Source: Candidatus Fredericiella danica
GTDB lineage: Bacteria; Chloroflexota; Anaerolineae; Caldilineales; Caldilineaceae
Direction: 5' to 3'
Length of the DNA: 64,000 bases
Assembly: GCA_016713335.1 (NCBI GenBank)
Contig: JADJPH010000012.1
Span: forward strand, 1-64,000
Positions within the stretch are counted from its first letter, which is position 1. Every line of letters begins with the position of its first letter. Of the stretch, positions 49,601 through 59,867 are shown in pieces. The notes beneath the pieces are model-generated. The model saw nothing but the letters and a program-made list of their open reading frames with translations, made no database searches and was not told the origin of the DNA. The position numbers and the translations under genes are program-made.

Positions 49601-50019
49601 TTACTGAGCATGATGCGCCCACCGAGCGCAAAGAAGATCATGACGGTGACGGATGTCGTGGCAATCCTGGCTGCAGCCGGCAGCGGGGTGTAGAGAATAC
49701 AGGCGAAGACCACACCGGCTATGCTGGAAAATTCCAGGGTGCGGCTGACCGGTTTCCCGGAAAGCCGGTACATGGCCCAGGTGTCATAGGCGGTCCCGAC
49801 AATCAGACAGCTGTTGCCGACCGTGAAACTAAGCAGGTCGGGTAGCACACCACGGCCATAGAGCAGCAACCACCCGATGCCTTGGAGCACCTTGCCGGTG
49901 GCCAGATAGGGGATCCGTTCGGCGTGTGGCTCACCGAGTTGAAACAACAGGAGCATCAGACCAAAGACAAGATTGCCCGCAGCCAGACCCAACATTGCGG
50001 TCCGGATTTCGAAATTCAT
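46629..50019 (-). CDS. Hybrid sensor histidine kinase with PAS domains, one frameshift
   Basis: About 1,130 residues. Order: a membrane sensor region of six to seven helices (1-215), three PAS/PAC segments (ending DITERKQIAEAL, DITERKKTEGTL and ISRISRRMQAEA), a HisKA box FLANMSHEIRTPMNG, an HATPase domain (DTGIGIPAIKQG, GGTGLGLAISKQLAELMGG), a degenerate receiver (IAIIDLPAGDVDE lacks a clear phospho-Asp loop) and a canonical receiver (DLVLMDVQMPVMDG; KPIASQLL). A frameshift near 48,360 lies in the third PAS. GCGGGAGGCGTC precedes the ATG at 50,019. A phosphorelay sensor; no cognate response regulator is adjacent. Signal unknown. Confidence 0.87.
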
Positions 50020-50203
50020 GACGCCTCCCGCAAAGGCCGCGCGCAACAAACCGGCAATGGGATGGTCGGGGCTGTGAGCTGGGTCATGCGTTCAGGGTTT
50101 CTCACAAAAATTGGGCATACTCATTGTACTGCGATTTGGCTGAAAAAGACAATAGAGGCAAGACAGCCGCATCTTGACAAAGCCGCTGCTCAGCGCGATG
50201 ATA

Positions 50204-50249
50204 TGACCGTCCAGTCACATGACTACTCAGTCACATGACCAACCGGTCA
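50204..50249. promoter_or_regulatory. Three tandem dyad operators upstream of the TetR gene
   Basis: TGACCGTCCAGTCA (50,204-50,217), TGACTACTCAGTCA (50,220-50,233) and TGACCAACCGGTCA (50,236-50,249) share the form TGACY-N4-RGTCA and are spaced by exactly 16 bases, each followed by CA. They end 20 bases before the TetR start codon, so they most likely bind that repressor and control the export operon. Confidence 0.75.
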
Positions 50250-50269
50250 CATTATTCAAGTGACGACCA

Positions 50270-50960
50270 ATGCCAAAGCCAACGTTCTTCAACCTCCCAC
50301 CGGAAAAACGTGAACAGATCCTGCAACTGGCCATCGCCGAATTCGCGGCGAACGACTACGAGAGCGCCTCGATCGCGCATCGTGGCGCAGGCCGGCATCG
50401 CCAAAGGCAGTTTTATCAATATTTCGAGGACAAAGCCGATCTATACATGTATCTGCTCGACCTTTTGGCCGAAAAAAAGAATGAGTTTTTCGGGTTCGAT
50501 CACCCTGACCTCCATCACGTCGGCGTCTTCGGCTATCTCCGTTGGCTGGCGCAAAACGGAGTGTCCTTCGAACTGGCCTACCCGAAACTGACCAGGATCG
50601 GCTATCGCGCCCTCACCGCCGGCACGATCCCACCCGGAATTCTATGAACGTGCGCATAACATGGCGCAGGACTACTACCGGAATCTGGTTGAGTTTGGCA
50701 AGCGCCAGGGCGACATTGCCACGGACCTCGATGTCGAGGTGGCGGCCTTTATCTTCGACTCTGTGCTTTCCAATCTCGGCAACTACGTGATGCAACACAA
50801 TCTGATCCGCAATATCGCAGACGTGGACAACGACCGCTCGATCTATGCCCAGTCCGAGATGGATGGTGTGTTCTCCAAAATCGTGAACATCCTTGAGTTT
50901 GGCATGGGGCCGGCCAAGCCGCGCCAGCCCGACTCGACTCTTCAGCAGGAGGAGGCGTAA
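50270..50960 (+). CDS. TetR-family transcriptional regulator, frameshifted
   Basis: About 230 residues. The N-terminal DNA-binding domain reads FNLPPEKREQILQLAIAEFAANDYESASI, which I cite only as its landmarks EKREQILQLAIAEF and NDYESASI; the recognition helix continues one frame over as RIVAQAGIAKGS and returns to FYQYFEDKADLYMYLLDLL. A second shift near 50,645 leads to the ligand-binding half (AQDYYRNLVEFGKRQGDIA). Intact TetR layout apart from these single-base breaks. It lies four bases ahead of the first permease gene (after EEA stop), and three tandem dyads upstream point to autoregulation. It probably represses the ABC exporter until an inducing compound binds. Confidence 0.83.
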
Positions 50961-50963
50961 GCC

Positions 50964-52196
50964 ATGAGCGGAGCGCTCAAGATGGCGTGGCGAAACATGT
51001 GGCGCAACTGGCGGCGGACGGCAATCGCCCTCGTCGCCATCGTGTTGGGTCTGATCCTGTTGCTCTTTATGGACGGATTGATCAAAGGCTCAGATCAGGC
51101 GATCTTCGGCAACGCCGTGCGGCTCTACGGCGGGAACATTCAGGTGCATGCGCCAGGCTTCGTTGCCAGGTTAAGCCGGCTGCCCCTCCTCCCGCTGCAG
51201 GATGCCGATGCAGTCGTACAGGCGGCACGCGCCCAGCCGGAGGTGCTAGCCGCGGCCAAACGAATCAACACGGGCGGGCTGATCAGCAGCCGTGAGGGGG
51301 CGTTTCCAGTCGTGATTACCGGTCTGGAACCCGCGATCGAGGGCCAGATCAGTCTTCAGGCTGAGAACATCACGTCAGGCCGGTACCTTCAGGACGGTGA
51401 CCAGGATGTGGTGTTGATCGGGCGGGGCCTCGCCGATCTCCTGAAAGTTGATACCGGCGATCGGGTCACCCTCGTAGGTCGTGGCCAACATGAGGCGATG
51501 CGCCAACGCTCAATGACGGTGATCGGCGTCTATGACCTGGGCATGGCGGAAGCGGAAAAGGGGATGGCGTTCATCACCCTGCCCGAGGCGCAGAGTCTAT
51601 ACAACCTACGCGATCAGGCGACGGAGGTGGCAATCACCCTTAAGAGCGTTGGCCAGGAGAAGGTGGTGGCCCCGGCGTTGCAGGCCGCGCTTCCCGGTTA
51701 TGAGGTCAATGGTTGGGACACGCTCCGCCCTGAGATTCGCGAAACCGTTGACACCAAGGCGGCGTACACCCAGTTCTTTGGCTTCGTCGTGCTCCTGATC
51801 GCATCCATCGGGATTCTCAACCTGATGTTGATGGCGGTCTTCGAACGGACGCGCGAAATGGGGGTCCTGGCGGCGCTTGGCATGAAAGGCCGCCAGATCA
51901 TGAGTCTCTTCCTGACCGAGGGTGCATTGATCGGGCTGGTCGGCGCGGTTGCCGGCAGCGCCCTGGCGGTGGCACTCTTGTTGTTGATCAACGCCGCAGG
52001 TGGCATCGATTTTTCTGCTGCCTCCAAGATGGGGGGCATCACCGCCCTGATGGCGACGCGGATCTACCCGGTGATCGATTGGGCCGGCATCCTCGTACGC
52101 GGCATTGCTGTTGTCATCATTGCGGCGCTGGCTTCAACCTATCCTGCCTGGCAAGCGTCGCGCACCGAGCCGGCGCAGGCACTGCACCATGTGTAA
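50964..52196 (+). CDS. ABC transporter permease, FtsX/LolC-MacB type
   Basis: 410 residues. One N-terminal membrane helix (IALVAIVLGLILLLFMDGL), a large extracytoplasmic MacB-like domain (about 45-270), and three C-terminal helices with the FtsX signature (FVVLLIASIGILNLMLMAVF; ERTREMGVLAALGMKGRQI). Such permeases act as mechanotransmission devices rather than classical channels, in lipoprotein release or drug/peptide extrusion. Starts immediately after the TetR gene behind GGAGGAG, and is followed by a paralogous permease after 23 bases; the pair likely forms a heterodimer with the ATPase downstream. Confidence 0.9.
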   Translation: MSGALKMAWRNMWRNWRRTAIALVAIVLGLILLLFMDGLIKGSDQAIFGNAVRLYGGNIQVHAPGFVARLSRLPLLPLQDADAVVQAARAQPEVLAAAKRINTGGLISSREGAFPVVITGLEPAIEGQISLQAENITSGRYLQDGDQDVVLIGRGLADLLKVDTGDRVTLVGRGQHEAMRQRSMTVIGVYDLGMAEAEKGMAFITLPEAQSLYNLRDQATEVAITLKSVGQEKVVAPALQAALPGYEVNGWDTLRPEIRETVDTKAAYTQFFGFVVLLIASIGILNLMLMAVFERTREMGVLAALGMKGRQIMSLFLTEGALIGLVGAVAGSALAVALLLLINAAGGIDFSAASKMGGITALMATRIYPVIDWAGILVRGIAVVIIAALASTYPAWQASRTEPAQALHHV

Positions 52197-52219
52197 GTGG
52201 AAGAAGGGAGCACAAAACC

Positions 52220-53446
52220 ATGGCGTTGGGTAAGCTGTGGAAAATATCCTATCGCGACCTCGCCCGCCATCGCCGGCGCACGTGGTTCACGCTGATTGCG
52301 GTCGGACTCGGACTCGGATTGCTGATCTTGCTTGATGGCTATATCGCCGGCGTTATGCAGGACTCGCTTGAAACCAGCATCCGGCTAAAGACAGGTCACC
52401 TACAGTTACGGGCGCCCTCCTATGAAGAGGAAAAGGTCAGCCTGAAGTGGGAAAATCTGCTGAGCAATGCCAACGAAATCGCAGCAAAGGCGACCGCCCT
52501 GCCGGAAGTGCTTGCCGCCGCGCCGGTGCTCTGGGCAACCGGCATCCTCGACACCGCGGACGAATCGGCCAGCCTGCGCGTCTATGGCATTGAGCCAGAG
52601 TCAGCGCTCTATGACCCGATTCGGGACGGGTTGGTAGCGGGTGAATACCTACAGCCAGACGACCGCAGCGGGATCATGATCGGCAAACGTCTGGCCGATA
52701 GCCTGGGGGTGACCGCAGGGCAGAAGGTCAATCTCACCGTGGTCAATGCGGACGGGGAAGCCGACACGGTGACCTTCACCATTCGCGGGATCTATAACAC
52801 CGGGATTTTGAGCTATGACGACACGGCCGCCTTCATGCCACTGGTGCGCGCACAGGCACTCGCGCGCACCGGCGACCGGGCCAGTACAGTAATGGTGCGA
52901 CTGCACGACAGGGAAACGGCCGAGCAGGTGGCGGCGCAGTTGCAGGCGCCTGATACCCAGGTGCTGACCTGGCGCGAGTTGAACAGCCTGTTTCTCGAAA
53001 CCTTCGAGACCGCCGCCGGCTTCTACAAGATTCTCGATGCGATCGTGATGATCATCGTGGCGGTGATCATCGCCAACACACTGCTCATGGCAGTCTTTGA
53101 GCGCATCCGCGAGATAGGTATCCTCTCCGCCCTGGGCATGAAGCGCTTCCAGGTGGTGATCATGTTCCTGCTGGAAGCGACCATCCTGGCGCTCGCCGGC
53201 ATTGTCGTCGGGCTGATCCTGGGGAGTGCGGGCGTCTGGTATCTGGCCACCCAGGGCATCTTCATCGGCGACATCGCCTCGACGGTGGACACGATCCCGA
53301 TTGGGACGACGCTTTATGCCAAATTCAGTCCGGTGTCGATGGGTTGGCTGTCACTGTGGACACTGTTGATCGTGCTGCTGGCGTCCCTGTATCCGGCGTG
53401 GTACGCCGCACGGCTGGAACCGGTCGATGCGTTGCACGCCCAGTAA
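52220..53446 (+). CDS. Second ABC transporter permease, FtsX/LolC-MacB type
   Basis: 408 residues with the same plan as its neighbour: a single N-terminal helix (WFTLIAVGLGLGLLILLDGY), an extracytoplasmic domain with GIMIGKRLADSLGV and the C-terminal FtsX region (IVMIIVAVIIANTLLMAVF; ERIREIGILSALGMKRFQV). The ATG at 52,220 follows AGAAGGGAG; the longer frame upstream overlaps the first permease and is ignored. Low overall identity with the first permease suggests an old duplication forming a heterodimeric transmembrane unit, as in LolCE. Confidence 0.9.
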   Translation: MALGKLWKISYRDLARHRRRTWFTLIAVGLGLGLLILLDGYIAGVMQDSLETSIRLKTGHLQLRAPSYEEEKVSLKWENLLSNANEIAAKATALPEVLAAAPVLWATGILDTADESASLRVYGIEPESALYDPIRDGLVAGEYLQPDDRSGIMIGKRLADSLGVTAGQKVNLTVVNADGEADTVTFTIRGIYNTGILSYDDTAAFMPLVRAQALARTGDRASTVMVRLHDRETAEQVAAQLQAPDTQVLTWRELNSLFLETFETAAGFYKILDAIVMIIVAVIIANTLLMAVFERIREIGILSALGMKRFQVVIMFLLEATILALAGIVVGLILGSAGVWYLATQGIFIGDIASTVDTIPIGTTLYAKFSPVSMGWLSLWTLLIVLLASLYPAWYAARLEPVDALHAQ

Positions 53447-53519
53447 CAAGATTCAATTGACCTGGTGGCGAGCGTCACACCGCACCGGGTTCTGGTAACA
53501 CGTAGCGAGGAGTTGTTGC

Positions 53520-54206
53520 ATGGAAGTCATCCGCGTCGAGCATGTCATCAAGACGTATCATATCGGCCAAATCGAAACGCGTGCCCTTGACGACGTGAGC
53601 ATGAGCGTAGAAGCAGGCGAGTTTACGGCGCTGGTCGGGCCTTCCGGTTCGGGCAAGACAACCCTGTTGCAGTTGATGGGGTGCCTGGATCGCCCCAACA
53701 GCGGCGCCGTGACGATCAACGGTCACGACGTTGCACGCTATAACGCCGGCCAGCGTGCCGACCTACGCAAGAAGGAGATTGGGTTCGTCTTCCAGTTCTT
53801 TGCCCTGGTGCCGGTGCTCAATGCCTACGAAAATGTGGAGCTGCCACTGCTGCTCAGTGGCGTGAAGCCCAAAGAACGGCGCAGCCGGGTGCTGGAGTTG
53901 CTCAATGCCGTCGGCTTGAGCGACAGAACGACTCACCGACCCGATCAGATGAGCGGCGGCGAGCAGCAACGCGTGGCGATCGCCCGCGCCCTGGCGACCA
54001 GGCCATCCATGGTGCTGGCCGATGAACCAACCGCCAATCTGGACACGGCAAACGGCGAACAGGCCATGACGATCATGCAGCAGTTGAATGAACAGACCGG
54101 TACGGCCTTCGTGTTTGCCACCCATGACCCGCGGGTCATGGCCTTTGCCCGCCGCACGGTACGGTTGCGCGATGGCAAGATCGTTGAAGACGGCGCCGGC
54201 AACTGA
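53520..54206 (+). CDS. ABC transporter ATP-binding protein, LolD/MacB type
   Basis: 228 residues. Walker A GPSGSGKTTLLQLMG, Q-loop FVFQFFALVPVLNAYENVELP, signature MSGGEQQRVAIARAL, Walker B MVLADEPTANLD and the switch ATHDPRVM are all intact. The LMGCLDRPNSG and VELPLLLSG patterns are those of the LolD/MacB/FtsE class that pairs with FtsX-like permeases. It powers the two permeases encoded directly upstream. GCGAGGAGTTG precedes the ATG. Confidence 0.93.
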   Translation: MEVIRVEHVIKTYHIGQIETRALDDVSMSVEAGEFTALVGPSGSGKTTLLQLMGCLDRPNSGAVTINGHDVARYNAGQRADLRKKEIGFVFQFFALVPVLNAYENVELPLLLSGVKPKERRSRVLELLNAVGLSDRTTHRPDQMSGGEQQRVAIARALATRPSMVLADEPTANLDTANGEQAMTIMQQLNEQTGTAFVFATHDPRVMAFARRTVRLRDGKIVEDGAGN

Positions 54207-54218
54207 GGAGATGATTCG

Positions 54219-55519
54219 ATGCTCGCCAAGTCACGGCTGCTGGCCGCCGCCATTACACTGCTGCTCTGTAGCAGTTGCACACAGCCCCCGCCCCCTACGC
54301 CCACGCCGGTCGCCACTGCCGCGCCCGCCGGCGACCGGCAACCACGCACCGGTGACATTGCGGCTGCCGGCAAGGTCCTGCCGCCGCCGTAGCGAGCTTG
54401 GCCTTTCCGGCAACGGGCCGCGTGGATACGTTGTTGGTAGCAACTGGCGACCCGGTTGGACAGGGTGTGCTGCTGGCCGCCACCAATCAGGCCGCCGCGG
54501 ACAATGCGGTGATCCAGGCGCAGGCCGCGCTCTTCCGCGCACAGGCGCAGGTTGCCGAACTGCAAGCCGGCGCCCGGCCACAAGAAATTGATGGCGTCCA
54601 GGCGGAAGTCGATGCATTGCAGGCACGCCTGGCGCAGCTTAGCGACGCCGAACGGCCCCAGGCAGTGGCCGCGGCGCGCGCCGAATTGGCGGCGGCCCAG
54701 GCAGCCTACCGGCAACTTTCCAACGGCCCGCGCACGGAGGCACGCATCCAGGCGCTGGTAGACAAGTCGAACGCCGAAGCCGCACTGCAGCAGGCGCAGT
54801 CCGCCTATAACCGGGTTGCCTCAAGCAACGACGTCGGCATGTTGCCCGAGAGCCGCGCGCTTCAGCAGGCCACCAACAACTTCGAGGCGGCAAAGGCGCG
54901 CTATGATGCCCTTTATGCGGCGCCGGATGCGGACATCGTCGCCGCCGCTTTTGCTCAGGTGCAGGCGGCGCAAGCGGCGCTCGATCAGTTGCTCAGCCCA
55001 GCAACCGCCAGCCAGCTCGCTGAGGCCGAAGCACAGGTGCGGAGCGCCCAGGCAAGGTTGGATCTGCTAAAAGCCGGCGCCACCGACCAGGCACTGGCGA
55101 AGGCCGCCGTTGATGTGACCGAGGCGGAAGCCGCCTACAAACTTGCCCAGGCAAAGCGGGCAGACACGGAATTGCGCGCGCCCTTCACCGGCACCGTGAC
55201 CGCAGTGACCATCACCACAGGAGAAATGGTGCAACCGGGCCAGAACGTGGTGACCGTCGCCGACCTGGCGAACCTACGCGTAGAAACGACCGATTTGAGT
55301 GAACGGGACGTCGCCCGCGTCACCATCGGGCAGCCGGCAACGATTTACATCGAGGCGCTGAACTCCGACATCGCCGGCCGCGTCGCCGAGATCGCGCCTG
55401 CGGCCAACGTGATCGGCGGTGACGTCGTCTACACCGTCACAATCGAACTGCAGGAACAACCCGCCGATCTTCGTTGGGGCATGTCTGCAGACGTACAAAT
55501 TGACACCCAATCACCGTAG
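54219..55519 (+). CDS. HlyD-like periplasmic adaptor lipoprotein, one frameshift
   Basis: About 433 residues. A lipoprotein signal (LLAAAITLLLCSSC) and a PT-rich linker are followed by a lipoyl-like half (LAFPATGRVDTLLVATGDPV), a very long Ala/Gln-rich coiled coil (about 80-285), the second lipoyl half (ELRAPFTGTVTAVTITTGEM) and a beta-barrel (VRVTIGQPATIYIEALNSD-type, ending WGMSADVQI). One missing base near 54,391 creates an early TAG; adding it gives LPPPVASLAFPATG. Such adaptors link MacB-type transporters to the outside, supporting an export role. No outer-membrane channel gene is present, fitting a cell without a conventional outer membrane. Confidence 0.86.
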
Positions 55520-55560
55520 GTGCGGCTTGCTACCCATACGCATCAAGCTAAGCACCACCT

Positions 55561-55625
55561 TCTCCCCTCCGCGCTCTCCGCGCCCCTCCGCGTCTCCGCG
55601 TTGATCGTTTCCCCCCGTCTTCCCT
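55561..55625. repeat. Dispersed CTCCGCG...CGCGTTGATC repeat, third copy
   Basis: Same element as at 26,052 and 29,193, followed here by TTCCCTGCGTCACGGCGTCC (about 55,619-55,640), which resembles the CCCGCAGGGACGCAGAGA stretch at about 11,707. It lies between convergent genes. Confidence 0.55.
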
Positions 55626-55657
55626 GCGTCACGGCGTCCCTGCGGGAAATATTTCGT

Positions 55658-56605
55658 TTACGCGGCGCGGAACCGATGCAACGTGAACTCCGGCGGGCAA
55701 GAATAGCGCACCGGCACCCCACAGGACCCTGTGCCGGCAGACGTGTACCCTTGCATCCCCCCATACCGCCACGCCCCATAGATCATCGACCGCGGGCACT
55801 TGGCATTGCCCCCCAAGATCGGGATCCGCCCCGGCAAACAGATCTGCCCGGCATGCGTGTGCCCGCTCAGCATGAAGTCATAACCTGCGGCTGAGGCGCT
55901 TCGATAGAGCTCCGGGGAATGCGCCAGAAGAATTGAGACCGCATCCGCCGGAATATTTGCACGCGTCTTCTCCAGATTGTCCGTCTCATAGAAATGGGGA
56001 TCATCGACGCCCGAGAGGTAGATTACAGCATCACCACGCCGGATCGGCACCGTTTCATTCAAGAGAAAGGTCAGCCCACCTGCCTCCAACTCCGGCACAA
56101 ATTCGATGAAATCGTGATTACCCAAAATCGCGTAGACTGGCGGTCTGAGATACGCCGTGAGTTGACGCGTGTAATTGACTGCCGCCTGATAGGCCCCGCT
56201 GCTGCTGGCGCGATAATCCCCGGTGATGACGCACAGGTCATAGCGCACGCCCACGAGCCGCCGGATGATGGCGTCCGTGATTTCAGGGTCAATATCCAGG
56301 TGTAGATCGCTCAGGTGGAGCAGCGTAAACCCATCAAAGGCAGACGGCAGGCGTGGCAACACCACTTCATTGACCACACAGTGCACATCCAGAAAGTTGC
56401 GGTGTCCCCAATTGTACAGATGCGTGAACTTCAACGTGTGATACGTGAAGATCATCATCCATTCGGCATTCTCAATATTGAGCAGGGTGCGCCCGCGCCC
56501 CAACAATTCACCGGCATGCTCCACCTCAAGGGTGAGCCGTTGGCGCAGATGCGTTTCACCGACGCGCGCCAGCAAGGTGGGAAAGATATCCGAAGCGTTG
56601 ACCAT
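55658..56605 (-). CDS. Metallophosphoesterase of the YaeI/YkuE type
   Basis: 315 residues. The calcineurin-like motifs are complete: LLHLSDLHLDIDPE, VITGDYR, ILGNHDFIEF, ILLAHSPELY and LSGHTHAGQICLPG. The family hydrolyses phospholipid-like or nucleotide phosphodiesters; YkuE/YaeI members act on UDP-diacylglucosamine-like or unknown substrates at the membrane. The N-terminal 95 residues (HAGELLGRGRTLLNIENAEW) are an extra helical-beta region not typical of the short family. AGGAGGTTGTC precedes the ATG, so the long start is supported. No signal peptide. Confidence 0.87.
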   Translation of the reverse strand: MVNASDIFPTLLARVGETHLRQRLTLEVEHAGELLGRGRTLLNIENAEWMMIFTYHTLKFTHLYNWGHRNFLDVHCVVNEVVLPRLPSAFDGFTLLHLSDLHLDIDPEITDAIIRRLVGVRYDLCVITGDYRASSSGAYQAAVNYTRQLTAYLRPPVYAILGNHDFIEFVPELEAGGLTFLLNETVPIRRGDAVIYLSGVDDPHFYETDNLEKTRANIPADAVSILLAHSPELYRSASAAGYDFMLSGHTHAGQICLPGRIPILGGNAKCPRSMIYGAWRYGGMQGYTSAGTGSCGVPVRYSCPPEFTLHRFRAA

Positions 56606-56739
56606 GACAACCTCCTGGGCGATGGCACACGAACCTGGTTTGATGCCGCAACGTGCTGCGGCGCACGCTTCCAGTATATCGCGCTATGCCAGAGGCATAC
56701 ATCGGTCAAATGGTAGAATCGGCAGGGCGCAGGTCACAA

Positions 56740-57864
56740 CTACCAGGCGGCGACTTGCCGCAACACCGCATGTTCGTCCTCTTCGCCGTCCGAAGCAAGG
56801 CACAGAAAGATGCCTTCCGGTGCGATCGCAGCCATGAACGCGTCCAGTTCCCACCGATCCAGGTCGACAACAACGGACTTGCCGGCCGCCTGAATCCGTT
56901 GGATCAGCGGAACCCACTGCATGATCGGCCTGTCGGCGCCCACCCCCTGCACCCACTGGATGGCCTGAATATTCGGCAACTCCAGGATGGCGTCCAGGTG
57001 GCGCGCCACGCCTTTCCCATCCACGTGAAAGACATTATGGGTGATGCCGACCGTCTCGGCATAAAGCACGGGGAAGACAAATTCACGGAACTGCGCCGGG
57101 GAGATCATGGTGGCAAAATCGCAACTTGGAATGTGCATCGTGGCAAAGGAAGGAATGCCCATCCAACTGACCGACAGTTGCCGTTTCGCCTTGAGCATTG
57201 CATCGTAGCGGTTGAAAAACGCATGGAAATCCTGCGGGTTCCGCTGGATCACCGTGCGGACACCGTCGGGTTCATCAAACAAGTCCAGACACAATTGCTC
57301 CGAGCCACGCAGCGCAGCCAGCCAGTCGATGCCGGGATGGAGGTCCGTATACCCGACCATAAACTTGCCGCTGCAGATCGCCAGCGCGCGCTGGGTCAGG
57401 TTGTCCAACTTCCCGATATATTCGCTGTTCCAATCCAGCGCCACCGGTTGAGTGTAGTCATGCAGCATCGGTTCTGCCCACGATGTCACCTCGCCAAACT
57501 CCAATAGGCAGCCATAGCACCCGGCAAAGACATTTGGCCCCAGATTTGGCCAGAAAATCGGGAATGTTTCCGCCAGGAAGCGCTTGCCCTCAATCTGTTG
57601 CAGAAAGCGTTCGATCTGATACTCCTCATCGAACCACCACTCCTTCAAGGTGGGGTAACGCGCCTGGGCGGCTGCGTCCGCCTCCTCATAGAGCGCGTTG
57701 TGGCGCGCAAACCGCACGGGCGGCCGGTCAATGATGGCTTGTTCGAACCAGGCGTAGATCCGCGCCATGGCCTCATCAAAATCCGGCTTTGATTCAAGTT
57801 CCAAATGCCACCGCACTTCACCGGCGGCAGCGTCATTCGATCCAGGCGTAGACATGCTGCTCAT
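56740..57864 (-). CDS. Uroporphyrinogen decarboxylase-like (corrinoid methyltransferase family) protein
   Basis: 374 residues resembling the URO-D/MtaA superfamily: FPIFWPNLGPNVFAGCYGC, HDYTQPVALDW, VGYTDLHPGIDWLAALRG, the AQFREFVFPVLYAETVG strand and HVDGKGVARHLDAIL with LPNIQAIQWVQGVG. Members without the true haem-pathway signature usually take part in methyl transfer to or from corrinoids. No corrinoid protein is adjacent. Likely cytoplasmic and single. The start is an ATG at 57,864 (two other Met codons follow). Exact substrate unknown. Confidence 0.78.
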   Translation of the reverse strand: MSSMSTPGSNDAAAGEVRWHLELESKPDFDEAMARIYAWFEQAIIDRPPVRFARHNALYEEADAAAQARYPTLKEWWFDEEYQIERFLQQIEGKRFLAETFPIFWPNLGPNVFAGCYGCLLEFGEVTSWAEPMLHDYTQPVALDWNSEYIGKLDNLTQRALAICSGKFMVGYTDLHPGIDWLAALRGSEQLCLDLFDEPDGVRTVIQRNPQDFHAFFNRYDAMLKAKRQLSVSWMGIPSFATMHIPSCDFATMISPAQFREFVFPVLYAETVGITHNVFHVDGKGVARHLDAILELPNIQAIQWVQGVGADRPIMQWVPLIQRIQAAGKSVVVDLDRWELDAFMAAIAPEGIFLCLASDGEEDEHAVLRQVAAW

Positions 57865-57891
57865 AGGAAGCCTTCAATTCGTCACAATGGA

Positions 57892-59113
57892 TTAGTAAAC
57901 ACCCGACGCATAGCGCACCTGCACGCGATAGTCGTCGAGGCTGCTGTTGCGTAACGTCAATTCGTCGCAGATGCCAACCGTCACCTGCCCGCTTGTGCCC
58001 TGACCCAATGATTCCGAGTTGCCGCCCCCACGCGGGATCAAGTGGCGCACATCCAACTCGTCGCCGCCAGGGTAAGGCGCGCGCACCTGCCAACTGAGTG
58101 CAAGAAACGCGCCGGCACAGTCGGATGGCGTCCCCTCCGGAGCGATCCAGAGCTCGGCCACTTTGAGGACGACGTCGCCGCCTGAGGGCACGTCGATCAG
58201 TTGGGTCTGCGCTTCACTCACGAGGTTGCCGGAATCAACCGCCAGAGGCGGCGCCTCTGGCGACCGCGGCCTTGGCGTCTCGGTTGCGGTCGGGGGCGGC
58301 TCCGGCGTACTCACCGGCTCAGTCGCGGTCGGGGTGGCGCGCCCTCCGGCAGCATCCACCGTGGCAGTGGGAGATTCATCAGGCTCAGGCCTGGGTTCCA
58401 GCGTCGGGGTGGCATCGGTGGGGAAATAAGGCAGCGGCAAACTGCTGCGCTGCTTCCCTGACTGCCGGCTGCTGCATGGCCACCACGGCAGTTCCGCCAA
58501 CCAGTAACAACGTCGCCAGCGAGGCCGCCATGGGCCGCAACCAGGATTTGCCAGACTTTGGTGTTCCCTCGGGACCGGCGTACCCCGGAATCGGCGGCAG
58601 CGGATTGCCGGCGATCACCAATTCAGGATTGACCACACCATGATCGTCGACGTAACTGTGCTTTAGTTCGTCATCGATCGCGCGCAGTTGCTCGGCAACG
58701 GCAAGCCGGAGCGAGGGTTCATTCTCGATCTCTTTGTAGAGGATCTGGGCACGCGTCAACTCGCCTGCCATCTGGAGACGGTATGCTTCGGAAAAAACCG
58801 CCTGCGGATTGCCGCCGATAGTGACATCCTTCGCGGCGGTCACTTCCCACTGTGCATAGTCCTTGACGAGTTGTTGGAGACCGGCATTGGCAGGGCGTTC
58901 TTCTGCCGCAGTGCGGATGAGGTCACCCAGTCTGCCCTGCTGGTTCGCCCAACCGATGAGGTCAAAGACCACCACGGTCAGATTGTCGTTGTGGGTAATC
59001 GCATCCAGTTCTTCATTCAGCCGGATGCGCACAAACATACGCAAACCATCGCGGTCAAAGCCGCCTAGCAGTGCGTCCTGGATCTGCCTAATCTGCTGGC
59101 CGGTTAGCTTCAT
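57892..59113 (-). CDS. EAD1-domain membrane protein with Pro/Thr stalk and ectodomain, one frameshift
   Basis: About 406 residues. Residues 1-85 fit effector-associated domain 1 (LTGQQIRQIQDALLGGF, NLTVVVFDLIGWANQQGRL, LIRTAAEERPAN), a death-like adaptor fold of bacterial conflict systems. A helical region, one membrane helix (MAASLATLLLVGGTAVVAM, about 193-211), a Pro/Thr-rich stalk (PTATEPVSTPEPPPTATETP) and an extracytoplasmic beta domain (VLKVAELWIAPEGTPSDCAG, VTVGICDELTLRNSSLDDY) follow. The two halves join by an indel near 58,435. The start is the ATG at 59,113. Coupling an EAD1 to an ectodomain suggests a receptor; the effector partner, if any, lies beyond the noisy patch. Confidence 0.7.
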
Positions 59114-59215
59114 GGCGTGCGCGGGCTTGCGTTTGGCAACAAAGGGTGTTGATCTGCTCCTGAGTGTAGTCCTAACCCGCCAACCTGTCAACGCATACGG
59201 CCCTCTCAGGGGATC

Positions 59216-59770
<555 letters not shown>

Positions 59771-59867
59771 CCGGAGCCGCGGGACACCTGACAATTGACC
59801 ATTGACCATTGACAATGTGCCTTCCGGTTTGCCCCCAGGTTGAAATGGTCCCATTTCGGAGTTTGCC

